Shown: in pieces, positions 17,856-28,576 of the stretch
Position numbering within the stretch: the stretch's first letter is position 1
Layout: each line of letters opens with the position of its first letter
From: Rachicladosporium sp. CCFEE 5018
Taxonomy: Eukaryota; Ascomycota; Dothideomycetes; Cladosporiales; Cladosporiaceae
NCBI GenBank assembly: GCA_002077045.2
Contig: KZ111148.1
Coordinates: 1-64,000, forward strand
DNA: 64,000 nt
Reading direction: 5' to 3'
Translations under genes and position numbers: made by a program
Notes under the pieces: model-generated
What the model was told of the DNA's origin: nothing
Seen by the model: the letters and a program-made list of their open reading frames with translations, nothing else
Database searches by the model: none

Positions 17856-20840
17856 TCATTTCCAACCACTCAAGCCCGCCCACGGATCACCCTGACCCTG
17901 TTGCTGCACGCCTCTCCGTCCATCCTGCGCCCAGCCTCCAGCACCACTAGGACCCTGCCCCGTCACCGCGCCAAAGTCCTGTACAGGCGGAGGACCAGGC
18001 GGAGGAGGAGGCGGATGCCAGCCGGCAGAGCCATAGCCCGGCTGCGACTGGGGAGTAGTGTGTAGTGCTTGGTTGAGAGGATGTCGCTGGTGGAGGAGAG
18101 AAGTATTGTTGGTGTGCTGGTGGGGAGACGGGACCGTAGGATCCGGGATTATAGTTGGAGGATTCTCGTTGGTGTTGAGGGTGCTGTTGAGGGGGGTAGG
18201 CGGAGGGCGAGGTGAAGCCATTGTTTTGGGGATAGGCATTGGGGTAGGATGTGCCGTTCGTCGCAGAGCGAATGCCGCCGTTTTGGTATTGAGGGGTCGC
18301 TGGTGGGCTGGCCATGGGTTGGTAGGGATTGTAAGAGCTCTGTGGTTGGAGTGGCGGTGGGCGATGAGATGAGCTTCGAGGGTGGTGCTCAGGTATGCTA
18401 GGGGAGTTCGAGGAGTGCGGGCTGGCGTTGACGTTCATGCGGTCCATCATCTCTCGTAGTCTCGCTTGCTCCCGATCTGCGCCGCTACCTTTGGCGGCTT
18501 CGATAGCTGCTAGGAGTTGACCGCCTTCGCTTCTGCGGTTCTCCACAAACGACTGAACGTTCTTCTCGAGGCTCTCTGCGGTCTCCTTCATCTCTGAGTA
18601 GAACTGCCGGGCTCGCTCGAGACCTTGTTGTAGGTCTGTGTATGCTTGGTAGACTTTCCGGTACTTCGACATGACTGTGTTGCGCTGTCGCGAAAAGGCC
18701 TCGTACTTGTTCTGATCTGACCGCACGCGCTTGTCTTGTAAGAGGTCGCCGTATGTTCTTGTGAGTTCCTTGATCAGTGATGCTTGCTTGTGCATGGCTT
18801 GAAGTATGCGGTTCTGATGTGGCCGGAACTTCTCGAGCTCGGTCTTGAAGAGTGCTGACTCTTGCCCAGATGTGGCCTTCTTATTGAGTATGAGCACATT
18901 GCTGATATCGTCGGAGTGTATCTAAGGCTTGTCAGTACGCACGCTTCTCGGTCAGGAAGGGTCCCCAGCCTCACCTTCTCCTTCAGATCTTTCAGCACTT
19001 GTGTCCGTTCACGCTTGACAAGCTGCAGTTTCCGACACAGCTCCTCGACCCGCTCGATCTGCTCTGCCACGCTTTGTCGATTGTCATCGGCGAAGTCATC
19101 GTCGAGCAAATTGCCTTCATTGACTGTGCTAGGACTTGAGACGCCCTTCTTACCAGCGCCAGCCTTGATCATTGCTCTCTGATATAGCACATCAGCCTCA
19201 TCTGTCTCTCCCGCTGATCGCATCTCATCGAAATCAGACCCATACTGCCGACACGTGCTATATAGCTGTGCATCACTAGTCGAAGCCTCTTCGACAGCTG
19301 CTCTGTACGATCGCGCATCAGTACGCAGTGTCGATGTCAGTCGACTCGACGGCTGCTGCGTCCACTCGCTAGAGTACTTGCTTCGCATCTTCTCACACAC
19401 CGACTCCTCCATGTCAAGCTGCTTCATGCAGGTCTCCAGCGTAGTCAGTATGTCCTGTCGCTCCTCTCGTAGCTTCGTGAATGTGGGATCGAATGGACTA
19501 TGTCCCGCCAGGTCTGAACACCAGTTCCGGAAATCGTCGTCCACCGTCATTGTGTTCTCATCGAGACCGCCTTTGAGTATGCTGAGGCTGCCTGGAAGCT
19601 TGAGATAGTCGAGTGATGCTGCAAGCTCGTCATCTGCGCCCTCCACCCGCTCAGTCTCGGCTCGCACCATCTTCGCCTTCTCTTCATCGTACAAGCTGGC
19701 ACTCTCTGTGACGCTCATAGGTACGATGCGTGCGAAGATGTCCGGCCCAACGATTTTCTGTATGTCCTGGCCCTGATAGAGCTCGCTGACTGGTATCGCT
19801 TTGGCTGCTGGAAGTTTGGGAATGCTGGGTAGACTAGACTCTGAGGGAACGGGTTGATGGTAGATCATGTCGTTGTCTCGGGTAAATTCTGTGATCCGCT
19901 CCTGGATGGCTGCTGTGTGCTTCTTCACCATATCAACGAGTATCGCACCAGTCTCGGACTGCAAATTGCTATTGGAGGGTACGCTGCCAGGGAAAGCATT
20001 GGCTAGCCTCCCGGCCTCCTTGCTAGCCGTCAGTCCAGCTTGCAGTCTTGCGATCGCCTGTCCGTAGTTGTTCGCGTCATAGTCTGCCACCGCCTGGTAG
20101 TATTGCGCCAGGCTGGCCACGTGGTGCTGCTTCACCTGCACGAACAGGAGCCACACCCGCTCGAAGACCGCCCTCGAGACATTGTCCTGCACTCCCTCCA
20201 CCGCCTGCGCGTACAGATATGCCGCCTGTGATGCCAGCTTCGCCAGTAGCCCCGCCTTCTTTCCGTCTGCCACCTGCTTCTCGATGAACACCTCCTGGCC
20301 CTGTGCAAGCATAATGCTGATCAACGTTTTAACCGTTTCCCTACTCAGATCCGTACTAGGCGCGTGCAGGAAGTTCTCGTTGATGTACGTGAACATGCCA
20401 GCTGAAGCTTGGAAGGAGTGGTACGCCGTCTTGAGCCCCGCGTCCTCGTGTCTGTTCTGGAAGGCCGCGTGACATGACAGCACGGCGGAGATGTTGAAGA
20501 TGATGCTCGCCTTCTCGTAGGCCAAGCTGTACTGGCTCGTTGGCTTGTGTGTGAAGGCATCGAACCAGGTAAAGCTAATCTTGATGTGGTTCTCGTCCAC
20601 GGGGAATCGCAGGTCCAGCAGTTCCAGTTGTCCATAGTATCTATATAGCAGGTCTCTCCCTGCTGCGCTATCTTTCCCCGCCCCTCTCATGTCCTGCCGC
20701 AGTCTGTTTAGTTGGGCGCATTCTTCGGAATAGCGCTCTGGGTCATCGCCATAGGAAGATCGTATGTGGTGCTTGAGGGGAGCGATCCAGTCAATTTCGT
20801 TCGTCTGCTTGAGCGGACTGGAAATCATGGGGATCTGCAT
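17856..20840 (-). CDS. bro1: BRO1 (ALIX-type ESCRT-associated protein), copy A, C-terminal frameshift
   Basis: Exon 1 is 18975-20840 and a 53-base intron (18922-18974) leads to exon 2 from 18921. The protein has a BRO1 domain (about residues 1-390, opening MISSPLKQTNEIDW), a V domain with long helices (about 400-700) and a Pro/Gln/Tyr-rich tail. Bro1 binds Snf7 and recruits the Doa4 deubiquitinase at endosomes. The start chosen is Met at 20840, where family members begin; an in-frame Met 16 residues upstream is also present in copy B. Near 18045-18053 copy A lacks 2 bases relative to copy B, so translation as read ends at 17947 in a foreign tail. The original proline-rich end remains readable in another frame down to 17856. 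Confidence 0.85.
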
Positions 20841-22627
20841 CGCTGCGGCGGAAAGCTGGCGAGACAAGCCAGGACGTAGTGGTAGCATTGCAGTGGGAGT
20901 GGTTCATGTGAGGTCGTTATGCAGTGGCCTGACGAGCCGCGATCCCACCTGACCACCTCATGTCAAGTTCTGCGGGCGCAGTGAAAACGTTTGCTGGATA
21001 GTCTTGATTGTCTCGTCCAATTCAGTACTCGAGAAGGCTATGTAATTGTCTTATGGAGATGTACAGGTCGATATATGTTCATGCCCACTGCGAATGCCGC
21101 GGAGCATGGACCATGACGAAGCCTTGGGGGTCGGCGTCTCGCGGCCATCTTTTGAACCTCCCATCCTCCTCCTGTATACTGTCCACACGCAGCGACCATG
21201 ACCATACGACCTCAACGGGCGCTACACTGATAGACTATCCTGGCATGGCCCCGAGACTGATGTGCACCATGGCCAATGGAGAGCGGCCTCATACGTTACG
21301 CCGTTAAGCGCCGGCGCCTACAGGCGACTTCAGCTTGTCGAAAAGACAAAGCGTGGCTACTCACAACGGAGGCTTCTCACGTGTGGCAATTCCTGCCCAA
21401 GTGTTGCCTCATCTCTTCAACAAAACGGGGTGTCTGACAGAAGGTCTGCGCGTCAGTGTGACAGACTCGTCCAGTCCTCGAAGCATTATTGATTCCTAGT
21501 ATGGCAACAACGATCGGCTACATCACGATTAGCGACACTATTGCGCACTCAAGTCAGCTCCGAATCTAAGCGGTGGGTTTAGAGGTCGATGAACAAACGA
21601 TAAACGTCCTCGAGTCCAGCGGGTATCATCAGCAAGCGAAGTATGATGACACGTACCGTCTTTCCAGCGCATATTGTCCAGCTCGGCATCAAACAGAGCG
21701 CACCGATTGTACTGGCCCAATTTATTCTCATCGGAACCACGCCTGGACTGCTGACATGAGTTTCGAGCATTCGTGGCTTGCTTTTCCGACGACATTATAA
21801 TACCTTACGTGAGATCTGAGCTCTCGTTGCTCAGCAGCGTTCTCGGACTACGGATCGCCATGCATGTCCAAAGGTGTAGTTGCTATGCCGTAAGCGAAAA
21901 TACGTAGCTTGACGGCATATGCCGACTTAGCACGGAATGTCGCTCGATTGCTCTGCCGCGAGTGTTCTCAAGGCCTATCGTCGTCGACGAGTATCGCGAT
22001 GGCAGTCGGGGTATTCTGGCAGCTGTCGAATGCGTTGTGCTGCAGCAAAACCATCGTCCAGATGCTTCTCTGGTTCCAAGTCTTTCAACTGCAAGGTGAA
22101 AGGCGTACCGTCTTCGAGTACCGTCTATCAGTATCAATCCCATGGCAAGTACGAGCAAAGAGCGTCAAAGGAAGATGTCAGAAGTGACCAGTGATTGTTT
22201 CAGGATGCGGCAGAATCATTATAGGCTGCTTGCTTGGACTGTGAAAGGAAGACGCTGACATGGAAGTATTTAGCTGATGTGTATGCGCACCATTGTACTC
22301 CTGTCGCTACCTAGAGATGTAGTGTATACACCTGTACTCGAACACTACCGGTCGAAAGTCTCCTGCCGCCATCTTACCGACAAGGCTGACCGCCCGATAT
22401 CTAGGCAGGATGTTGGCAGATCACTTTGAGTATTTCCATACTCAAGCGCTCACCAGGTGAAAACCACAGCGGTTGTTCGCGTACCCTGGTTGGCAGGACG
22501 ATACGTGAACATGCCGAGTGTGGCTTCCTCAGCGTTGCTTGAACACTTCCAATTCTCCAGTCACATTCCAACCACTCTCCCGCTTTCCGGGGTCGACTTG
22601 CGCGGACACTGCAGTCGATCACCGACA
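20841..22627. other. Intergenic between BRO1 and DUF6604-like gene, copy A
   Basis: About 1.8 kb between divergent genes, nearly colinear with 61801-63594. Short frames around 21573-21800 (both strands) and 21883-22158 (minus) stay partly open in both copies, but the second loses its frame in copy B through a 1-base deletion. No domain is recognised. It probably holds two promoters and perhaps a decayed gene. Confidence 0.4.
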
Positions 22628-22633
22628 TATATA
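22628..22633 (+). promoter_or_regulatory. TATA element, DUF6604-like gene, copy A
   Basis: tatata lies 42 bases before the ATG, and copy B has the same element at the same distance (63595-63600). The short spacing implies a very short 5' UTR if it is used. Confidence 0.3.
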
Positions 22634-22669
22634 CGCATCCCACTTACACCAGCGCAAGACTTGCCGACC

Positions 22670-23359
22670 ATGTCTTCATGGGAGACCGAAGCCGCAGCCA
22701 AGACAAAGGTATACAAAGACCACCAGTCGCGGTTTTGCACTCTCCTCCTCATGAGCGCGCAACTCGTGGACCTTGGTGCAACGGCTGGTATCACAGTCGA
22801 AGATGCAAACAAGAGCGATTGCATGAAGTTTCTGGCGCGATTGATAGCAGATTCGCCGTCCACTATCGAGTTGCCTGCAGAGCTGTTTCGAGTCCTGCGC
22901 AGCACGATCGAGAAGAGACGCGCTGCCTGTGATTGGTTCTTGGCGCGCGCCCCAGAAGATGAAGTGACTCGTAATCACTTGGACTTCATCGGGGTGCTGG
23001 AATGGGTTGAGCGGCGCCTGATGTCGAAGTCTAAGAGTACACTCGTGCCAGCGCCAGCGAGGTATTTGTCTCGTCATCAAGATGTACCTACTGAGGTAGC
23101 CTTGACCGGCAAGAACGGCTTCGATACGCTCAGAGTGTACCAGCTGTCTTCCGACGATACAGGCTTCTTGCTGGCACCGGGTTTGCGAATCGAAATTGTA
23201 CGGGACACACCATCGGGGTCGCCTCGAAGATCTGCAATCCGGCCATCGGGCAAGACACGGTATAGAGCACTCTTCGGAGACCACAGTGTCCCCCTCATCG
23301 ACCATCCTCCCGAAGCTTCCGAGCCAGGCGTCCCATTCCCGCGCACTTATGCGGCCTAA
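22670..23359 (+). CDS. DUF6604-like fungal protein 1, copy A
   Basis: A 229-residue frame opening MSSWETEAAAKTKVY. The N-terminal 120 residues show a pattern like the fungal DUF6604 domain: a helix with HQSRFCTLLLMSAQ, then ELPAELFRVLRSTIEKRRAA with DWF, then HLDFIGVLEWVERRL. The gene at 24279 shows the same pattern (HQERFCRFLLQFAQ, PVPAGLLRALSDTIAIRR, HLRFIGFLEDKVQKVL), so the two are tandem paralogues. The frame stops at TAA (23357-23359) but continues open in the same frame to 23992. The start is supported by copy B (63637). Function is unknown; the domain name is a pattern-based guess. Confidence 0.65.
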   Translation: MSSWETEAAAKTKVYKDHQSRFCTLLLMSAQLVDLGATAGITVEDANKSDCMKFLARLIADSPSTIELPAELFRVLRSTIEKRRAACDWFLARAPEDEVTRNHLDFIGVLEWVERRLMSKSKSTLVPAPARYLSRHQDVPTEVALTGKNGFDTLRVYQLSSDDTGFLLAPGLRIEIVRDTPSGSPRRSAIRPSGKTRYRALFGDHSVPLIDHPPEASEPGVPFPRTYAA

Positions 23360-23992
23360 CGTCTCTCACCTTCATATTGGGAATCGGCGTCGTTGGAGAG
23401 CGAGTACGTTCCACGGAAACCTTGGCCAAACCGTCAATTTCTGACCTCTCGCACGGGCTGGCTTTGTCCTATCTACACGACAGATCGCTGGACGCCACCC
23501 AACGCGACCGACTACATGGCGGCCATGTATGCTGCAGATACTCTCGACGCCGAGCTGACATCGCACAATATCTCGGACTCTGGGTACCCAGAGATGGACA
23601 CTTGTAGCTACGAGCGCATGGATCTGTTCCGGTCGCGAGAGTATAAAGAGTACAGGGCTACGCCGAGCGCTGCAGAGGGCCTCGACTTCATCTGGGGGGA
23701 CGACGACTCAATCACGTCTTACTACGCAGGGGACGATGCGTCGGTCAGCCCTGCCTTTCAGCTTCCGAGTCGCCTCCTGTTGCGGGACTTCGCCCACACT
23801 GACGGTCCAGCCTTGACGGGCTGGCCGGAGGACTTAAGCGGGATGGACGAAGAGCTGTTGCGTGAAGAAGAGTCTGACTACGAGGCAACGTGGGAGCACT
23901 GGGGTTCTGCGGATTACGAAGCTTGTTCTGTGTACGAAGATGGTGGCGTGGAAATTGATAGGGGACGTACTCTTGAGCGACAGTGGACTTGA
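23360..23992 (+). pseudogene. In-frame acidic extension beyond the stop of DUF6604-like gene 1
   Basis: After the TAA at 23357-23359 the same frame stays open for another 210 codons. Its composition looks coding: acidic and aromatic-rich (for example DYMAAMYAADTLDAEL, LLREEESDYEATWEHW). No convincing splice pair removes the stop. It may be the old C-terminal half of a protein of about 440 residues split by a nonsense change, or a separate gene starting at the Met near 23515. Confidence 0.4.
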
Positions 23993-24278
23993 AGATCACG
24001 GCATTGGAGGTTCGCATTTCAATGGCAGGAGCAACGCGCACAACGGGTGGATCGCACTGCTATCGTGTACATAGTCTGACTGGGGCGCCGATATATGAAC
24101 ACGCCGGGGTGAGTCCTTCTTTCCTTGGTTTCGCCTGAACACCTCTGGTCTTCAGCCCAATTTCCAACTTCGCTCCTGCCTTCTAAGGTGAGGTGGATAA
24201 TCGCATGCGCCCTTCGACGTTACTCTCACATGTACACGCGACCCTATACTCTCACCACTATTCTCATCGTTCTTCACG

Positions 24279-25431
24279 ATGGTCGCGCAACGATCCGACG
24301 TGAAAGCCGAAACAGATCTCTACCACGCTCACCAAGAGCGATTCTGCAGATTCCTTCTCCAGTTCGCCCAGCGAGTCAACTACGCTGCAACGAGTACCCT
24401 GACGTTCAGGGACATATGCGTGCCAAAGCAGATGAGAGCGCTAGCATTGCTCGTCGCAGATGCAGCTTCGCCATTCCCAGTGCCGGCCGGGCTGCTAAGG
24501 GCCCTGAGCGATACCATCGCAATACGCCGAAGTGTATGGCAACGGCATTCAGCAAGCTTTGCCAGTGAGGAGAGCAAAATCAATCACTTGCGCTTCATCG
24601 GGTTCCTGGAGGATAAAGTCCAGAAAGTCCTCGAGTCGAAGACCACACCTGGCTCAAAGTCAGCGCCTTCTTTATCTTCTCCGCAAAGCGCGCGTTCTGG
24701 ATCTTCGCCTGGGTTGAAGAAGGGCTTTGTGGCGTCGGGCAACGCAAAGGGATCGATACCTGTTCCAGGTACGAGAGCAGGGACCGACACCTCTCCCCGC
24801 CGCTCGTCGAAGCCACTTCGGAGACCGAGGACCAAGAACCCAAGCAAATCAAGCTTTGCCGCACTGCTCGAACTCGGGCAAAGGGCCAATATGAGCGCGA
24901 GGACGAGCTCCGCAACGTTGGTAGCGCAACCAGCGCTAGGCGAGCTCGCGATTGCGGAAGATTGGCAGGGCCCGATTGACTGGGATGCGGGCAGAGAAGA
25001 AGTATTGCAGCCCAGTACGCCTCGACGGACTTCCGCAAGCGGTACGAATGGCTGGCCGTCGCCCGACCATCCGTTCTACTTCGATTCTTGTCCGCGAGTG
25101 CCTGGACCCGTGTTCATGAACGTGTGAAACTATCAAACGATCATGCTTTCTCGCCTATGACACCGTCACACCACCGCCTTCACTGCGAGCTCCTCAGGGT
25201 TCGGATCCTGTGACACCAGTGCCTGTCTACAAGCGCTTCACCGCTTCGGCCGTGTTCGAGTCATCGTCACCCAGTGAGGAGGCAGGACTGCTGCCCGGGC
25301 CTCCGTCAAGCGGTCCTTCTTCTACGCCTGTTCGGTCGCCTCAAGCATCTCGCTCCACCACTCCCCAACGAACTTCTCAGTACGGAGTCGACGGCTGCTT
25401 TCTCGATGAGGTGACACACGGATTGCCATAG
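24279..25431 (+). CDS. DUF6604-like fungal protein 2
   Basis: Opens MVAQRSDVKAETDLYHAHQ. The N-terminal 115 residues match the DUF6604-like gene 1.6 kb upstream; the rest is Ser/Pro/Arg-rich and disordered. The first exon can be read to its own stop (25125-25127). A phase-0 intron 25122-25197 (gtgtga...ctcag, 76 bases) would instead join in frame to 25198-25431, adding 77 Ser/Pro-rich residues. The spliced form is preferred, with moderate certainty because the donor is weak. A tatata-like element lies about 185 bases upstream of the ATG. Function is unknown. The copy B equivalent would lie just beyond the window. Confidence 0.6.
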
Positions 25432-25887
25432 CAGCCGGACTCAAGCAGGCGTCAATCAAACCGTGTGCTCAGCATCAGCTCTTTGGATCCTCACTGTGCC
25501 GCACCTCGGAAGTTGTCATTTCGATTCATCGACGGTACCACATCACGCTGCTGCCATCACGGCTAACGTATCGAGTATACGTCGAGTCTCGAGCCCACTA
25601 CTGTGCTTGCCTCGTCGGCGCCTAAGACTGACCCATTGACGAGTCTCGGCTTCCTATGAAGGGGGACAAGAACCGGAGGGGGGACACGGCTGGGTAGGGA
25701 TGAGGTGCAAGTGTAAAGGAGGCTGCGGGACTTGTGCAGACCATTGCCTCTCAGCAGCATTATGCACACCTGGCTGGCTGTCGCAGATGCATCGACAGCT
25801 GCTCAGGATACTTGAGAAATGCAGCGAGATCATGATATGCCAGACACTGCTTTCATAATGGCAGCACTGCCAACAGCTCTACACAAC
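25432..25887. other. Intergenic, convergent 3' ends
   Basis: A 456-base spacer between the DUF6604-like gene 2 (+) and SEC27 (-). No supported coding frame. This is the first stretch past the part of the duplication that can be seen in both copies. Confidence 0.5.
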
Positions 25888-28576
25888 TCATGCCTCAGCC
25901 TCAATCTCCTTCGTAGCAGGTACCTCAGCCTCCTCAACATCTTCCTCAGCATCCACCAATGGCGTCTCGTCGACCTCATGGTCCTCCTCTCCCACATCAA
26001 TGAGGTTACCGTTAGTTGCATTACCACCCTCCTTCTCCAGGCGGAGAGACTCCTCCCACTCTGGGAACATCTCCTCGTTCTCGCCAGGCACGCCCAATAA
26101 CCGTGCCACCTTCCCCTTGCCGTTCTTCTCCAATGCAGCCTTCCACTGCCCCACAACCTCCGCACAGCGTGAGGGCTTGTAAGTCTGCGCGAACAGTACC
26201 GCCTCCGCAGTCCTCGAAGTAGCCAGCAGCAAATCCAGACAGCCGTCCACGTCGCCTAATGACCACAGCGCCGTAAAAGCTACGTTGTGCATCCCCTCAT
26301 CCTTTGCCATCTCAGCAAGGTCTCGCAAGCCAGAAGCGTCTGCCGAGGAAGTGTACAACAGCAGAAGCGATGACAAGTCTTTGGCGTGCTTGAAGCACTC
26401 CTCCGCCAACGCCAAATCCCATGCAGTCACCGCAGCATCCCCGACAGTCTTCCACTTGTGCTCCACATCCGCCTCCCTCGCAATCTCAAGCGCGATTCTT
26501 AGCTCGCCCAACCCAAGCGCAAGCTCAAACCGATGCTCAGCATCCGTAGCAATCTCAAGCGCCTGCTCCTTGTACCCCTGCCCCTCCAAGAACCGTGCAA
26601 TCTTGTTCTTCTGGTCTTCGGGTATGTCAGGCAGCATCTCGTTCGCCGTGTCGACTTCGCCTCGGAGCACAAGAGTCTGGTACTCGATGACGGAGACGGA
26701 GAGAGCAAACGATAAGATCACGACATCTTTGTCGCAGACGTAGACGCGACCATCACGAGGGAGGTAGCCGAGGACGTAGGTTGGCTGGTCGAAATGGGAA
26801 ATGGTGTAGACTTGATCACCGACAAGGTAGTTCAAGCGATTGGGCGTGTTGGTGTAGACGAAGCAGTCGCCGATCCATTGGCCGGTGCGGACGCTATCCT
26901 TGTCAGTTATCATACTTACGAACGTACGATGCAGGACTTACCTCTCGTTGATGTCGCACACGACCTCGAAAGCCTCTTCCACGCCATCTTCATCAACTGT
27001 GCCTGCTTGCAATGCGGCAGTGTACTGCTCTCTTGAGAAGCGCAGAACGTAGAAGCTGTCTTCGCAAGCCAAGCAGACCAGCTCACCAGACTCGGACCAG
27101 TACACGCTCTTTGGCTCGACCTCTATCCGCCGCACAAGCTTGCCGGTCTCCCAGTCGAAGAAGCCAATGCCACCTTGACCCTTGACACCCAATAGATTAC
27201 CGCCTGAGAGGCCGTCTGCTGTGTACCCAACATTGACTGTACCATCACCACCCTTCGGCTTGAAGTTCCGGAAGATCTTGACAGTGTACTGCGATTCCCG
27301 GATGGCGTAGTCTTTGTCGTTCTCCTTCGAAGCCCATGCGAAGTCCTGTGCAGATCCGAATGCCTGGTTGCGTAGTGCCAGTGCGGTGTAGATGATGTAT
27401 TCGCCGTCGCCGCATACTGCCACGAAGCGGCCGTTCGGGCTGTGGATGAGGGTTTGCGGGTAGATCTCAGTGGAGCCAAGATCTTTCGAGGGAAGCGTGA
27501 TGGTCTGCCCGTCCTTGACCGACTTGTCACCGCCCTTGATGACTGTCGTCAAGATTTCCGAGTGCCGGGCCCAGATGACTTTGCCAGACCCGTCCATGCT
27601 GACAGCGGGCTCTTCGCGGCCCATCTTTACGACCACTGCGCCATCATCGAAACCCATCGCGATGCCCTGCTTCCCTCGCTGCGATGACACACACCATGCT
27701 CGCTCCAGGCCGTATGAAAGCGACTGCTCGAGTCTATAGGTGTTGGCATGCCAGATCTTGATCGTGCCATCCTCGGATCCAGAAATGATCACGGGAAGCT
27801 CTGGATGATAGCATGCAAACGAGACATTGCTCGTGTGGCCCTCTAGCGTTGCAATTAGAGCCTTCGTCGTGTAGTCCCAGACCTTGACTGTGCGATCGTC
27901 CGAGGTGGTGAGGATGTAGGGCTTGTCTGACTGCGGGTAGTAGTCCACATGATTCACTCCCTTCGTCTCGTGCGCCTCGAGTGTGAAGTTCGGTGTCCCA
28001 GACCCCAGACTCCAGATCTTGACCGTACGATCCAGACACGCGGAAGCGAACGTGTTCGTGTCTTTCGGGTTGATTGCCAGACCCATCACATAGTGGCTGT
28101 GGCCCTCAAACACCTGCACACATTTCCAGCTCTTGTCCCAGTCCCACAGCTTTATTGTCATGTCATCACTGGCTGTGAGAACGAACGGCTGCGTCGGATG
28201 CACGACGATTGCTCGTATGTAGTCTGGATGTGCCTCAAATGATGTGATCTTTTCGCTGGTGTTGTAGTTGTAGACCCGTAGTTGGAAGTCATCGCTGCCG
28301 CAGACGATCCAGTTTTTGCGGGAGATGAACCGTCCTGCTCGTACAGGGACATCTGTGAGCTCGAATGTCTTGATTATGGACTGTGTTTCGTAGGACCATA
28401 TGTACACATGGCCGCTGTACAAGGTAGTGAGAATCCATGGTTCCGTCGGGTGGAAATCGATGCCTTTGACCCTTTCTGATCGGGCAAAGAGCTGGCGCTG
28501 TATAGCAAGATTCACGTTAGCAGGCATATCAGACGCTTGGGAGTGTTTACAAGCGTACCTTCACATCGAGCCTCAT
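25888..28576 (-). CDS. sec27: Coatomer (COPI) subunit beta-prime
   Basis: Three exons on the minus strand: 28559-28576 (18 bases, MRLDVK), 26942-28497 and 25888-26893. Introns are 61 bases (gtacgc...tacag) and 48 bases (gtaagt...gatag). The spliced product has 859 residues, normal for the family. The tiny first exon restores the conserved MRLDVKRQLFARSERVKG start; the Met at 28527 is intronic. The second splice restores INESVRTGQWIGDCF. WD40 repeats fill about residues 10-310 (IKLWDWD, VKIWSLG, VKVWDYT, IKIWHAN), followed by the second propeller, the alpha-solenoid and an acidic tail. The protein coats Golgi-to-ER vesicles and binds KKxx cargo. No lesion is seen. Confidence 0.95.

Larger units (their letters stand above)
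1..23033. repeat. Large direct duplication, copy A
   Basis: Ten genes in this stretch recur in the same order and orientation in copy B (41393-64000). Offsets between matching points are 41392 (ice-binding gene), 41384 (aminopeptidase), 41424 (SET3 start), 41011 (ML gene), 40958 (methyltransferase), 40960 (BRO1) and 40967 (DUF6604-like), so the blocks are colinear with only modest indels. The left end is cut by the window. The right limit given is the base matching the end of the window, so the true block may extend further. Confidence 0.93.

Noticed and set aside
17562..18065. Frame overlapping the 3' end of BRO1 (and 58520-59308)
   Set aside because: Antisense to the BRO1 tail; proline codons read backwards give Gly/Arg-rich sequence with no domain.
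28527..28529. Met at 28527 as the SEC27 start
   Set aside because: It lies in an intron; the family N-terminus is restored by the upstream micro-exon instead.
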